64,000 nucleotides of DNA from Chamaecyparis obtusa (GCA_027943335.1 BSBK01001580.1:1265501-1329500), one strand, 5' to 3'; positions 22,281 to 34,689 are shown, counted from the stretch's first letter. A program made the numbers and translations. The notes: generated by a model from the letters alone, not told the origin.

Positions 22281-25200
22281 GTCACCATCATGGGTTACAC
22301 ATCCTTCTTGACATAAGACTGAGTAATTGTCTTCATCAATACCTACAAAACATATCATGTGTATCGTTGCATTTACATTGCATTCCATGATCATTCCATC
22401 TATTACATTACATACATGTGCATTTTACATTGCATAGCATAATTACAATCATACATTTTCATACATTTTCCATAATCAATTACATTTGCATAAATCCATA
22501 CATTTGAAAGAAATCATTGCATTGCATAAATCCATACTTACATTCTACACTTACTCATAGCATTTACATCACATGATATCATCATAAATTAAAAACATGA
22601 CAAGTATAAATGAAGTCTTAACCAAAATCTCGATCTCATATATATCATATGACTCGAAATAGTCAAGGGTGCACTACTGGCACAAGGTACAAGAGAATGG
22701 GCTCATGTTAGCTATTAGAAGTCAGATTAGTATATATGAACAAAATGACAAAAATATCAGAATATCTAGATAGATCAGTTGTCTGCCTGATCCTATGCAT
22801 CTGGTGGAGGTGGTGGTGGTGCATCAGGCATTGCCTCGGCTCGGGGTGCCCTGGCTCCTTCTGAAGCTATCATATACTAGGAGTATGTCAGTACTCTCTA
22901 ACCAACAAGAACAATAGCATAATAAGTAGAAACATAGTATGTAGCTCGAGACGTCTGATGTGTCACCTCTACCTATAATCTCCTGTTCTCCTCTCAGAGT
23001 TCTGATCATTGTCTATCTACCTCTATGAATCGCTCCTCAAAATGAGCACTCCATACTCTCAGGTCCCTAACCTTTAATCTCAAGCACCTAATAATCTCCT
23101 GAGGAGTCTGCACTACACCAGGATCTGCATCTACCATGGGCATATCTATATCTTTAGCTGGTTGATCAGTAGCCTCTTCCCTTTGTGCCTTACGATGTCT
23201 CACCTCAGCACCTAGATCAAATTTAGTGTCACCCTATGAAGGATCAGGACCAACACCTACATACTGCTCAACACCGATTACCTCATCAGCACTGCCAATA
23301 CTACCCAGTGTACCACTCCCCCCTCTAGTTGATCTCCTCTATAAAACTGTAGGCCTAGCTGTTGTAGCACTAGTAGGACAAGGTGGTCTCGTGTGACTAG
23401 ATGGTCTCTGTGGTGTCACCACTGCTCTCGACCTCAAAGGTGTAGGATGGGGCATCAGAACCTATGAATCTCGCCACCTCTGACCTTGACTCATTAGAGC
23501 ACCTGTCACATCCATGGCCTCCTCCATTGAGGGTATCAACTCAGTGGGGTTTGAAAATCTATATATAGGATGATTTGCAAGCCATGCAATGTATCCATCT
23601 GTAACTCTAGCATCTATGAAAGCTAGACGGTAGTCCCAGTCTTTGCCAACAATGCTACTATATTCCTATGTACACAGAGCATAAGACAACTGCTATGTCC
23701 ATCCTAGGCCAATCTCTTGTACTATCCATGCATAGGTGGCATAGTTCTGTGGGGCATCCTGAATGATACCATACTACTGCCACACTCTGGTCTCTCAATC
23801 ATAGTGGTGGATTGACCAATCAAAACTTGGCTCTGAAAGAAATAACTAAACTACTCTCAAGTAGTAGGCCAGGCCTCTATCTATAAATAAGGATGCTAGA
23901 GCACAAATGCCATATCATCAAGGACACACCTCCAATACTCTGTAATGCCCATGTGCACTTGTGTCATTTAACCATAATATACATATATCACCAGCTCTTG
24001 TGGATGGCATTGACTCTAACATATGGGTCTGCATACTAGGATATGCTCCCATGCCCAAATCTAAAGAACTAGTGCACCTAAAGCAAATGACTTGCTCTCC
24101 TGATACATGATCTCATGCATCTTAGAGAACATATGAGCCAGCGTACACTGACCCCAACCCAACTCAGAAGGTGTCTCCATCAAATGAGCAACCATTGGGG
24201 CCCAGCCCATCAAGAGATCATTCTCCTGATAGTTAGACATAATGATGCCTCCTATCATGCCTGCTATGATACACTCGAGTCTATGAGTATCTCCATATCT
24301 CTACACTAAGGACTCCCAAGGGATCGACTATGTCAACTATGTGTCATTGCCAAACACTCTCCTAAAAGCATGTAGACCGAAGTCCCCTGAACTTACATAG
24401 GACATGGGCCATGGAATGGAATACGTAGACTATGATACACATCCTCTGGTGTGACCGTCAACTCTCTAGTAGGAAGATGGAAGGTCTACATCTCTGAATG
24501 AAAATGCTCTATTAATGCAATCAAAAGCCCATGGTTTAGCCGAATCTCAGGTAACTGGATCAGATACTTAAAACCACATGATGCCAAATGCACCCTCATC
24601 AGATCAGGAAGTGACACGCAGAGTCTCTGAGTGGCAGGGTGTGAGATGTGAACATGGACATCAGGATAAATGACCTCCACAGCACAAAAATAGGGTATCC
24701 TATCAGTAACTAGCTTGAAAAATAGGCTAAAAGTACATAAATTCAAAAGTTGACTATCTCAGAAAGTACATTAAATACTCAAGAATCAGCCTATGAAATC
24801 AAAAAATTCAAAATTTTGACCTAAAAGGGTGTTTTTAGCTCATTATTTTCCATACGACAATACAGTTTGGTATCAAAACTCATATGAGTTTCAACAAGGC
24901 CTCATACAACAAAACATGGTTATACGACAATGTATTCATTCCCGTATGACAACTGAGGGACCCGATGAAATGTCGTATGACACTTGGGTCCCTCTCATAC
25001 AAGTTTATAGGGATTCTAGGACGACACTCTATAGAAAAATCAAATGTCATACGAGTCCCAGAGGACTATCATACGAGTTTCTATGCATACGAAAAATGAA
25101 AAATTTCTAATGTACAAAAAATGATCTAAAAAGCTTGAAAACATGCAAAAATGGAATTTACGAAGAGGCACAGAGGTCCACTTACCGAATGTCCATACTG

Positions 25201-25345
25201 CGGAGGTCTCTGATGTCACCGGCTGTGCTCAAAATGGTGCAAAAACATAGGTACCTTAATCTCAACCATTTTCTCGCTCAGAGGGCTCCATGAAAGTTTC
25301 AAAAGTCAAATGTGAATAATGAATTGAAAATGACCCCTTTGGTCC
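22281..25345 (-). pseudogene. Antisense coding region in A2, resembling plant transposon-associated (mobile-domain-like) proteins
   Basis: Minus-strand open stretches at 24746-24486, 24258-24061, 23203-23006 and 23009-22824 appear to be pieces of one protein broken by many stops. Recognisable stretches are LPEIRLNHGLLIALIEHFH near 24560 followed by a TFHLPT-ELTVTPEDVY-type run near 24475-24420, as seen in proteins annotated in plants as mobile-domain or transposon proteins. Further on there is NDLLMGWAPMVAHLMET and a Pro/Arg-rich tail. It stands opposite to gag-pol. Tat-type elements with antisense extra ORFs are known, so the placement is credible. The exact start is unknown; a TATA-like site is at 25344-25354 and a GTAAGT donor-like site near 25185, so the 5' end may be spliced. 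A1 and A4 lack the whole segment. A captured or accessory role is inference. Confidence 0.6.
24845..25095 (-). repeat. TCGTACGA-type repeat cluster in the antisense region
   Basis: About ten copies of CATACGAC / GTCGTATGAC / GTCATACGAGT-like units in both orientations. It is the same core as in the gag leaders of A1 and A2, but here at the 5' part of the antisense coding region. Confidence 0.75.
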
Positions 25346-25354
25346 TTATATAGC
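25344..25354 (-). promoter_or_regulatory. Possible antisense promoter TATA element
   Basis: On the minus strand the sequence reads GCTATATAAGG, a good plant TATA box, about 600 bp upstream of the first recognisable antisense coding stretch. No experiment or comparison supports it here. Confidence 0.4.
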
Positions 25355-25431
25355 TTTTGACCTAATTTTCAAAAGTGCTCCGTTTTCCATGAAAATTGCA
25401 CCCCTAGCTAATTTCGATGTTCTAAACCCAT

Positions 25432-26300
25432 TTTCGGGATTAAAATCAAAATCTGAGATCATTTACTGTGTCAAAATCATGATTTAAATTTTTTGGACCC
25501 AGGACAGCTGACTACTTGCATAATCGACCTTCAATCATCATAGAAATCCAGAATTCAACTTAACTGATTATCTTACATCAAACTATCAAAATTTCAACTT
25601 GGTCATCCATGGTCAACTCATGATCAAACCTAGTCAAACTTGGTCTCCAGGACCTCCAAACGATGCAGAACGCATTCTCAAACGTGTATAACCACTTCTT
25701 AAATCAATTAACATGCTTCTAAACCATTTAACACTGACTTTTCTTGTCAGATTTTGATTTTCATCTTGAAGGAGGCATGGTATTGCACATCGATCAAGTC
25801 TATAAATCAATATTTCTCTCAGTAATCAAGACAAAAACCACGTCTAGTTGTTGATACATCAAAAGAAATCATCGCTTGGGGAGCATCGCTTGGGGCATAT
25901 CATATTCATTAAGATCCATATCAATCTGGTATTCTCTCAATCTTGTAAACTGTATCAATTTTTTGTAACCATCAGTTCATTAGTGTTATTTCCTTGGTTC
26001 TTCGTAACTAAAGGGTTTAGATGTGATACTATTTCAATTCCTTTAGACAATCAGGTCTAGAATCAGGTCACTCCTTTGTAATCACAAGGTTTAGAATCAG
26101 GTGTTTTGATACTTTTTCGTAATCACCGGTTCATTGTTGCTATAGTTAACATCATCACGATTCTTGGTCAACCAGGACCTGAATCAACTTTTTCTAATCT
26201 TTCAATCAGTTTCTATCTCGGAATCGGTTCATCTTTCAAATCAGTTCCATACATAAAAAATAGATTAATCTTTGAACCACTGCGCTTCGCACAGTAATTC
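25432..26300 (+). other. A2 3' non-coding region, distal part
   Basis: From the ATTTTCGGGATTAAAATC block onward it aligns with A1 9211-10059 and A4 58390-59214, so this is old family-A sequence. It ends with the TGCGCTTCGCACAG inverted repeat just before the polypurine tract. No gene is seen. Confidence 0.7.
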
Positions 26301-26314
26301 AAAGAGGGGCAAAA
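26301..26314 (+). other. Polypurine tract of A2
   Basis: AAAGAGGGGCAAAA directly before the TG of the 3' LTR, identical to that of A1 and A4. Confidence 0.85.
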
Positions 26315-27594
26315 TGTAATACCCCAAAAATGGGCTATAGGTTCATTAACCTCCTACATCTTCAAATTGAACAAAATCGACATCAAAGTCCTAACATAAG
26401 GCACATATGCACATCAAATCATCAAAACCTAATTGATTATTTTTAATTCTGCATCAGAGAATATTCCTTGAATATTCCTTTATCCTAATTTAATTATCTT
26501 TGATTTAATAATTATTTGGCGATAAATCTTAATTATCCTAAAGTTTGATTAATTGAATATTCTAAATATTTTAATTAGATTTAATTCTACCACTTAATTA
26601 TTTAATTAGATTTAATTCAATTTATTCCTAAATTATATTATTTAATTTTGACAATAAATCAAAAATCTCATAACTGATTGATTAAATTCTTATTTAATTA
26701 ATTAATGTCAATTGTCAATATTTAATAATATAGTTTTTGAATAACAATTTGACTTAATAATTGATTAACCCATAAATCAGTTGTTTTAAATTTAAAATCA
26801 GTTAAGTTGAAGATAAATCCCTTTATTTTTAAATTAAATTCATAATTATTTATGCACATTTGAAGGAGCAGTTAAACTTTAAATCAGAAAATCAATTCAA
26901 ATTGTCATCTTTTGGAAACTCAACATCTATTTTGAGTATAAAATTGATCTAAACTTCTTATTTAAGTTAAAAAGTTGTTTTTGCATGATTTTGTGAGTTG
27001 ATATGTTTCTAATTTCTTGTTGACTAAAAAATCAACCTGAGTTTATCAAGAGTGATTTATGGCTTTTCTCAATGCATCCTCAAGCCTTGGATTTCTACAA
27101 AATCAAGGCTCAGCTCTTCATAACAAACCACCCTCAAATTTGCACAATTACTCTGGCAAATTTGTGATTGAAGGATTAAGCACTTGCGACAAGCAATTTT
27201 TGAGATCTTTCATTATTGGTCATAGCTTTGCATAGTTTTCATATCATAGCATTCATTCATTCATATTATTCTTAGAATAATTTTCATATCATTTCAATTC
27301 ATTCTAGATTAGATTCATTCAAGTTTTTCATCCTAATTGCATACAAAATCCAAAAAAAATAGATTAATCTGCATCTATACAGTTTTTCATTCTTTTGCAT
27401 CCAAATCCTTCATTTAGGTGTTACATTGTCACTGATCTCGATTTCAATCTGAGAAGATCATACTTGCACCTACTAGAAGGCAGTAAATCGTTTGGTTAGC
27501 ATAGTTTCAATTACTTGCAGATTTCAATTTTGCTAACCTCTAATGTTTTACTGAAGTGTTGTGTTTGCGGCTAGGTACAATTTTCAAACACACA
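26315..27594 (+). repeat. 3' LTR of A2 (family A)
   Basis: 1280 bp, TGTAATACCCC to ACACACA. It aligns along its length with the LTRs at 10074 and 59229 but with many substitutions and small indels, so A2 is older or of another sub-lineage. The TATA position reads TACAAAA. The next five bases, CTTAT (27595-27599), are the candidate right target-site duplication. Confidence 0.92.
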
Positions 27595-27656
27595 CTTATG
27601 ATTATGATATTTTTATGCAATGGGTTTAGGATAGTATTTCCTTACTAGCATTTTGT

Positions 27657-30600
27657 TTGGGATTGAATAGTAACAAAGAAGTGGGTGCCAACATTCTTGA
27701 AATTCTTTTTCATATTCATTGTGAAAATGAACTAGTAAAATATAGTTTAATTGAGCACATTGTTCATTGCATGCAAGAACAATTACTAATGATTAAAAGA
27801 CATTCATGGAAGACATTTAGATTCACAACCTACTTGTGCTATCTTCTCTTAGCAAAGCATGATGCAATATTTCAGATGAACAAGCTTTGCAGTCGGGTCC
27901 GAAATCCAATATATGAATGGACACTTGAGATAAGGATGATTGATAACAGAAGGAACTACAACAATTTTTTAGACTTATTTTTGGCACCAATGTATCATAA
28001 AATTTCAAGCACTCCAATGCCTAGATTGTTTGTTTCTTGTAGATATTGCATTCAACTCAGAAGTCAAATATAATTGGCTGACTGGTACTTCATGGAAGAG
28101 TACACTGTGTTAAGGTTTTATGGTTCAGTGGTAGAACGCTAAAAACTTCCAATACATGTGACAAAGAAGGTATTTGCATTGGAATATGTATGACATATGG
28201 AGAGCACAGATGTACTCTTTAATGGTCAGCAAAAGAAAATGATATTTCCTTCCTTGCCTTTCTCATTTGGAGGGTTCACATTTGAGAGGAGAGGATTCAA
28301 AGTGGCACATGATTTTTTTTCAATATTTCGCTTTGATTTTGTCAATCACTAGCAGTATGATCCACTCAACATAATTGGAACAAATATTTGAGAGAATGGG
28401 AACTCTGCAAGAAAATGTCAACATGAGAGTATGCCATTGATAGAAAAATTTAAAAACATGGAGTCCTGGGACGAGGTCAAAAAAGAGATGGAGAAATACG
28501 CCACTGAAAATAATATTTCAATACAGGAATTATCATCACAAATTATGGCATTGCACAAACAAAAAGGAAAAGTGCAGCCCACGACATCGTACAATTTCTA
28601 CCAGAAAGCTACTCAACCATCTAGAAAATCTATTCCAAAAGACCTAGTGGATGAATGTACAAATGGTAATTGGACTCAAACCAAAATTTTTGATTTTTGG
28701 GAAATGAGGAAGAATCTTAGTGAGCCAAAGACTTCTGCATATCTTTATGATGTGGAAGAGGATAAAATATTTAGCGAATTATGGAATTAGGAGCATCCAG
28801 CTAAACATATCATAGCGATGATGATGGTCCAGATAATGAGTATGAGTAGGATTCTATGAATCCCACATCTAGTAATGTATATTCAATTAGTAGTGGAGTT
28901 GATGTGTCCACAAAAGAAACATATACCAAAGGGGAACACATTATAGAAAAAATGGGCTTTCGAGGTTGCGGTGGTCTAGGTCCCATAGGAAAAGGGCCTT
29001 GGTATCCACATGTCCCATTAGTTCCACCAAAATATGGTGAGAAACTAGACCTTGGAGTTGAATCATTAGATTCATAAAAAAAAATACTACTCAGTCTCAT
29101 ACCCTTGCACTTTCATTTGTTCCAGCTTCAAATCTAGTTCCAACTGTTCCAAGCACTTAGATTGAATCTGAATCAAGTGCCACTCCCACTGGTGTGAATA
29201 TCATGGGTAGTACTAGTGGACTGAAAAGGACATTACAAGTGGACATGGGATCAGTGGATCCCAGAGATCAAGGCAATGTAAAGAAGCCAAAGGTTATGAC
29301 AAGTACAACAATGGAAATGGTGGCTGTGAGTCCAACATTTACCACACCTTTAGGACAAAACCCTTAGAACAGTCCAAAAACTCCACGTGTAATGGGTCGG
29401 GGTGTTGCTAATCCTCATGGTGGAATTAGGAGAACCACACGCAACATAGGTGAAATCTCGTACATCACTGCAAGTGCTATTTCACCTTTCAAACCTTCAA
29501 TTGTGTCAAAAACCTTGATTGTTGTTACAATAATTTTGTAACTAACTTTGAATGATCAAAAAATAGGAATAGACAAAATACAAACACATTGAAGAGGGAT
29601 GCAGTTTCTATAGCTCGTGATGCAGAACCTTCATCGAATAGGTTATTTCCAACATATGACCCAAATAAAGAAATGATGGAGTTCATGGTTGTTATGCCCC
29701 CAGCTAGAGATAAAAATCCACCAAAGAGTCAATTAGATCCATCTGAATTTCAAGTTAGCACCCTCCAAATGTATTTATCCAAAATAAAAAATGTGGACAA
29801 GATAAATGTGTCAAAAATGACCAACCAAGTGGTCTACAGTTCAGTGATGAAGTTACAGAGAGAGAAAGGAAAGCTTCAGAACACAATAGATAAGTTAAAG
29901 GGAGACCTGGAAAATGAAAATGAAAAGAGAAAGCAACAGATAACATGTGCAAATAATTAGAGAAAAGGATAAAAAATTCATCCTCTAAAGAAGCAATTGG
30001 ACAACAAGAACATATGGATGCAGAATATAAAATTCTAAGGGAAAAACTAGAAGAGAGCAATAAAAAACTTCAGGATGAAAAAGTCACTTCATTAATTTTA
30101 CAAAAATGCACGGAGACTACAAAACATGCAAACAATAACTTAAATAAAGAATTGGATAATGAGAGGGTAAAAGAAAAATAGTGGGAAGAGAAAGCAAAGA
30201 AAATAAAAAAACATAGTGAACACCAATTCTCAGAAATGAGAGAAGAGCTAAAGAAGGCAAATAATACAATTAAAATTATGAAAACAGCTTGAATGACCAA
30301 GTAAAAAATATAGTAAAGAAAATAAAAAAAGACTTTTGGGGCAAAATAAAGGTGAATTCGGATAGGTTGTGTGATTGGTTTGAATTGAATGAAATTTTTA
30401 GAGATGTTTTTGGGAAGCTCAAAGAGCACATTGAGAAGAACAAAAAAATTGTCAAAGATAGAATACTGCAAAAAATATTTTGCAACAAATCAACTCAACC
30501 AGTGACAGGCATTTGGAAAGCAAGGGAATTAAGGACCACGTTCGGCATCAATAAAGGTGAAATTTATCTTACAAAAATGTCAGAAACTAATGGAAGGAGA

Positions 30601-30690
30601 GGAAACTTCAGCCTTATTTGGGACAAATCTCACCGAGATGAATCAAAAAACAACCAAAATGATAGATCTTGGTTTGCTGAGTCCTGGTCC
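27657..30690 (+). pseudogene. Degenerate coding region of unknown identity with G-patch-like motif and coiled coils
   Basis: I do not recognise this gene. Open pieces at 27657-28073, 28431-28790 and 29589-29960 share one frame and are linked by stops; 28856-29077 lies in another frame. The first piece is hydrophobic/aromatic with a WKTFRFTTYLCYLLLAKH stretch. The second is charged and helical. 28856-29077 contains KMGFRGCGGLGPIGKGP, a G-patch-like pattern. 29800-30260 is rich in K, E and N and would form coiled coils. Total length would be about 1000 codons. No RT, integrase or protease motif is seen. It lies between the 3' LTR of A2 and the 3' LTR of D, so it could be the accessory part of yet another element, or an old plant transposon protein. 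Confidence 0.5.
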
Positions 30691-30839
30691 TAATAACTCA
30701 TCAATGAATTTTATTGGAAGAGAAGCTTACTATAAGAAGAGTGAACCTAACCTATTCATAATAGGTGTAGACATTCAAACATTAGTCAATCAAAGTCTAA
30801 CAACATATTCCTAAACATATAGAAAAATCTATTTGCAAG

Positions 30840-31970
30840 GACATTCAGATAGAGCTAAAACGGGAGCACCCTATCACCGTTTGAGTTGCTCTTGATTTAG
30901 GGATGTGGGTGTGCTCTCAAAAAACTTGAAGAAACTCCCTAATGTAGATTAGGAAAGAATAGGATAGATTAGGGACCATGAGAACCCCATAAACACACAA
31001 GATCAGGTATAGAACACCCGATTTTCCCCTAGAGTCTCAAAGAGCCTAATGATGCTAGAATGCAAACTAAGCTACAAATGAGTAATCTAGAGTTGATTTT
31101 ATTCAAAATTAAACATGATATGATGAAAAAAAATGCATAACAATGGAGAAAACTAAGTTAATCCTTTTTATCTGAGCTACGGTGTGATTTAGAAAAGCTT
31201 AAAAATTAGTTAATTCAACAAAGTATGCTAAAAGCTAAGATGATTTAGAACTAAACTAGAATTATAACATTACTATGAAATGATTGTGTGAATTGGTGGA
31301 TTTCTCTTAGAAGTGAGGGTATTTATAGGATTTGAGGAAGGGCTTGGGTTAGGAGGTGGAGTTAGTGTCAGAGTAAGGGTTTGGGGTAGAGTCTGAGGTA
31401 AGGTTAGAGGTAAGGTTAGATGGACAAGGGTTAAGGTTGTTCACACATGTGTGAGAAACACTAGGGAAGTGTGCCTAGGGAACAAAGATGAAAGAGGAGA
31501 CATGGGTCTCATTTATGAGGTTGTAAGAGCCTTAATGAGTGTGTAAGAGGCCATTAATGAGTCTACAAGGCTCATTAATGAGGGGTTTCGATCAAAAGTC
31601 AAAGAAGACTTGGATTAGGCTAAGAAAGTTAGGAAAAACTCTCTAAGTAGGTTTACAAAGGGTTTAGGAAAGTTTAGGAGGGTTTAGGAATCTCTAGAAG
31701 ATTCTAGGGTTTTGGGGGATTAAATAAATATTTTATTTATTTAGGGAACATGACAATATTTATCAATTATTTGTTACTAAATAGGAGGAAAATAACTTAA
31801 ATTTGATTTAAGTGGTTTGGGGAAGGATTCTTTAATTAAATGTGTTTAATTAAAATAGGAGGAATTAATGGCATAAAAATAAATAAATTAATTAACAAAT
31901 GATGATGTTATCAACGGTTTTGGAAAAATAAAAATACTTTTATTTACCAATGAATTTTTAGGTGTCTACA
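30840..31970 (-). repeat. 3' LTR of D (outer boundary uncertain)
   Basis: The inner end is clear: on the minus strand TGTAGACACC starts at 31970 right after the polypurine tract. A TATAAATA box at 31327-31320 gives a promoter in the expected place. The outer end near 30840 is an estimate from typical length, because no second copy exists in the window. The middle part (31330-31450) is G-rich on the plus strand. Confidence 0.65.
31320..31327 (-). promoter_or_regulatory. TATA box of the D LTR
   Basis: TATAAATA on the minus strand, about 640 bp into the LTR, with GGG-rich sequence around it. The position is comparable with the family A and B LTR promoters. Confidence 0.5.
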
Positions 31971-31984
31971 TTTTGCCCCTCTTT
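31971..31984 (-). other. Polypurine tract of D
   Basis: On the minus strand AAAGAGGGGCAAAA, identical to the family A tract, directly abutting TGTAGACACC. Confidence 0.85.
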
Positions 31985-33440
31985 GATGCGATACCGCAAG
32001 TGGTGTGGCCTCAAAGACAAGAAAATAAGATGCCTCGAGCTAGAATTAGAGGATAAGGGGTTGTGCCCCCTCGAGAAAAGAACACAAAGAGAAAATGTTG
32101 TGGAATTTTCTTGAAAAGAACACAAGAAAAGGAGGGAAGGGAAGAATAAACAACCAACTTCTAAGAGAAAAGATGCAGGAATGCAATATGAGATGAGATG
32201 CAGGATGAAGCTATATGAAGGATGCAATATGCAAGAGTTAATCTATATGATGCAAGATGATGCTAGATGTTGGATGGGGGATTTGAGGAGTTTCTTGTGT
32301 AAATGTGGAGAGCACAACCTAGTTTGATATAGCAACATTAGAGACCTGCCAAAGATACTAGGATCACAAGGCCTTGTCACCAACATTACATAAGACTGAC
32401 ATGAAAAAAACATGCAAGGGTTGCCCCAACATCACGTATGAACCCAAGACGAAGCATGGTAGAAATGATGTTATAGAAACCACAAACAAATGACATTTCC
32501 CAAGTGCACGATGTAATCTAGAAGATCACATGTGAACCATGTAAGGGTCATGTTTGATTGACTCATGGGCATAAGAAAAAGATCGAAAAGACCTTGCCCC
32601 AGATTGGCCTCATTCATAGTACACCATGATATAAATGATCATGGTGACTTTGAGGAGAGGAACAACAAGAAGCCATAAAAGATAAACAAGATCCAAAGGA
32701 CAAAAATCCAAGATCAAAATGATAACTCAAAAAGATATCATTTGCCAAGGAGAGAGATTGATTTGATTGATGCGGGGAAGATTTGGTCTGAATGTGAGGA
32801 AGGATACATTGACACGCACCTGGTTTGATTGGTGGAAAATTAAGTTGCACATGAGGGAGGATTTATCCTCAAGGACCCACTAATTGATGAGGAGAATATG
32901 TGTTGTTTCTAGAAAATGATGGATCAAGGATAATCGTTGTGATCAAGAATAGTCGACAAAAGATATTGCTAAAGCACAAGGCTAGATGGGACAAGTTATC
33001 TGATCAAATGTTGTTGCAGGACTGATGAGGATATGTACAAAAAAGATGGGATGATATGTACAACAAATGGGAAGAGATTTACAATGGATATGTACAGAAG
33101 CTCAGATATTTGGAACAGGAAGATCACTCTATAAAGGATATATACAAGAAGCACGGGATTGGGGATAAGATCTTATTGCTATAGTGGATAGCCTTGAGGA
33201 TAGAACACGTTGGGATTGATGGGCTGGTGGTGGAGATGGGAGTTTGATAGATAATGACTCAGTCCACTATGTATGGTGTTTATTTCTAGGTTTTTACCAA
33301 CATACTTGTCCAAGGCACTTGAATTGCCAAGTTTTCACCATTGGATGGTGATTTGTCTTTTCTTTTTTTGCTTTTTTTATTTTTTTGCTTTTTTTTCTAG
33401 ATTTTTCAAATTTTATGGATTTTCTGTAATATGTAGGATC
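31985..33440 (-). other. D 3' non-coding region
   Basis: No convincing gene on either strand. 33026-33160 contains several copies of a GGATATGTACAARAAG-like unit. Near the integrase end (33283-33355) there is a GTGAAAACTTGG / GCCTTGG unit of the same type as in families A and B. Confidence 0.6.
33283..33355 (-). repeat. GTGAAAACCTGG-type hairpin repeat (D)
   Basis: Read on the minus strand: AATGGTGAAAACTTGGCAAT, then AAGTGCCTTGGACAAG, then GGTAAAAACCTAG. It is diverged but clearly the same unit and sits shortly after the integrase end, as in A1 and A2. Confidence 0.65.
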
Positions 33441-34689
33441 TAGTTTAAGCATAGAACCTCTTCAGATGTATGATGTTGATAGGATCATTCAAGGGCTCAC
33501 CTTATGGTTTGGATAGTTGATAAGCTCCAGAGCCAAAGCATGTTGTGACAATATAAGGACCCAATCAAGTAGGTTCAAACTTGCCTTTCTTCTCTCAATG
33601 TGCTTGTACTTTTTGATTTAACTTTAGGACCATGTTTCCCACTTGGAATTGTCTTGGATGGACTTTCTTGTTATAACTCCTTTTGAGTCGATTATGGTAT
33701 GCAACGAGGTGATCATATGCTTGTTGCCTCTTTTCATCTAAAAGGTTTGTTGTGTGAGGTGTGCCACTCAATAGTCTTCATCTATGGTGTAGTTCTTCAT
33801 GGAGACATGCAATGATGGGAGATCAACCTCGATGGGTAGAACGACTTCAACACCATATACAAGAGTATGGAGTGGTGCATGTGGGAGTGCGATAAGAAGT
33901 ATAGCAGGCCCAGAGGGCAAGATTTATTTGGAGGTGCTAGTCACGACCAGAATCATTGACAACCTTTTTGAGGATTTTTAAGATTGTTTGGTTGGTTTCC
34001 TCAACTTGTCCATTGCCTTGGGGGATGTATGGACTGGAGAAACAATGGTGGATGTGGATTTTGGCACATAGATCAGCCACATGATAGTTTTCAAAAGGTG
34101 TGCCATGGTCTATGAAGATGGTAGAAGGTATGTCAAAGAGGAAAATGATATGGTATAAGATGAACTTAGATATCTGAATGCTAGTAGTGAGGGTGAGCGA
34201 AATTGCCTCAAATCACTTTGTGAAGTACTTTGTGGCTATTATAATGTACTTATGTCCATTTGAGGAAAGGGGAGTGATTAACCCAACGAGGTCGAAGCCC
34301 CAACATGAGAAAGGCCAAGGTGGCACAATGGGTTGCAAGTCTTGTGCTGGAGAATAAATCAAATTAGCATGCTGCTGACATGGTAGAGATTTCTTGACAA
34401 ATTTACAAGTGTCATGTTTCATTATTGGCCAATAATACCCAACTAAAAGCAACTACTTTTCTAGAACCATGTCACTCATTTGTCCACCACAAAGTCCAGC
34501 GTGGGCCTCTTGTAAAGCCAAGATGACCTCATCTGAATCTAAACACCTAGAGAGGATGTTGTGATATCCTCGACGATAAAGGGTGTTTGCTACAAGAGTG
34601 TAACAGGAAGCTCTATAAATTAGGTTTTGGCATTGCTTATTGGTGAGATGGGGAGATATGATACTATTTTTTAGATATGCATGGATGTC
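33441..34689 (-). pseudogene. D integrase
   Basis: The minus-strand frame runs from the B insertion site to a stop near 33445. The N-terminal zinc finger is damaged: AHAGLCGGQ has Gln at the second His and KKSLPCQQ has Ser at the first Cys. GYYWPIMKHDTCKF and CWGFDLVGLITPLSSNGH (first Asp) lie in 34213-34452. The second acidic site reads IDHG and the third lies in PQGNGQVEETNQ (about 34010). The C-terminal part has a RQFQVGNMVLKLN-like and a LGPYIV--CFGSGAYQL-like stretch before an IIHLKRFYA-like end, as in A2. Several stops are present. It inserts element DNA into the host; this copy is not functional. Confidence 0.85.

Larger units (their letters stand above)
11309..27594 (+). mobile_element. 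Element A2: near-complete Tat-like Ty3/gypsy retrotransposon, interrupted at its 5' leader by A1
   Basis: From left to right it holds a leader, gag, protease, G-patch-like motif, RT, RNase H, second RNase H (aRNH), integrase, an antisense coding region, polypurine tract and a 3' LTR (26315-27594). This order, the gag knuckle with a C-X2-H-X4-H-X4-C pattern and the DGGAS protease site are typical of the plant Tat lineage. The 5' LTR should lie left of the window, on the other side of A1. The coding frames contain a dozen or more stops and at least two frameshifts, so the copy is dead. Its 3' LTR is clearly more diverged from the A1 LTRs than they are from each other. Confidence 0.85.

Noticed and set aside
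10074..27594. A2 as a simple full element with 5' LTR 10074-11308 and 3' LTR 26315-27594
   Set aside because: No primer-binding site follows 11308, and this LTR pairs far better with 1-1177; the 5' LTR of A2 is expected outside the window.
31330..31450. G-rich GGGTTAGG/GGTTAGAGGTAAGG stretch resembling plant telomere repeat
   Set aside because: The units are irregular and few, and lie inside the D LTR; not a telomere or interstitial array.
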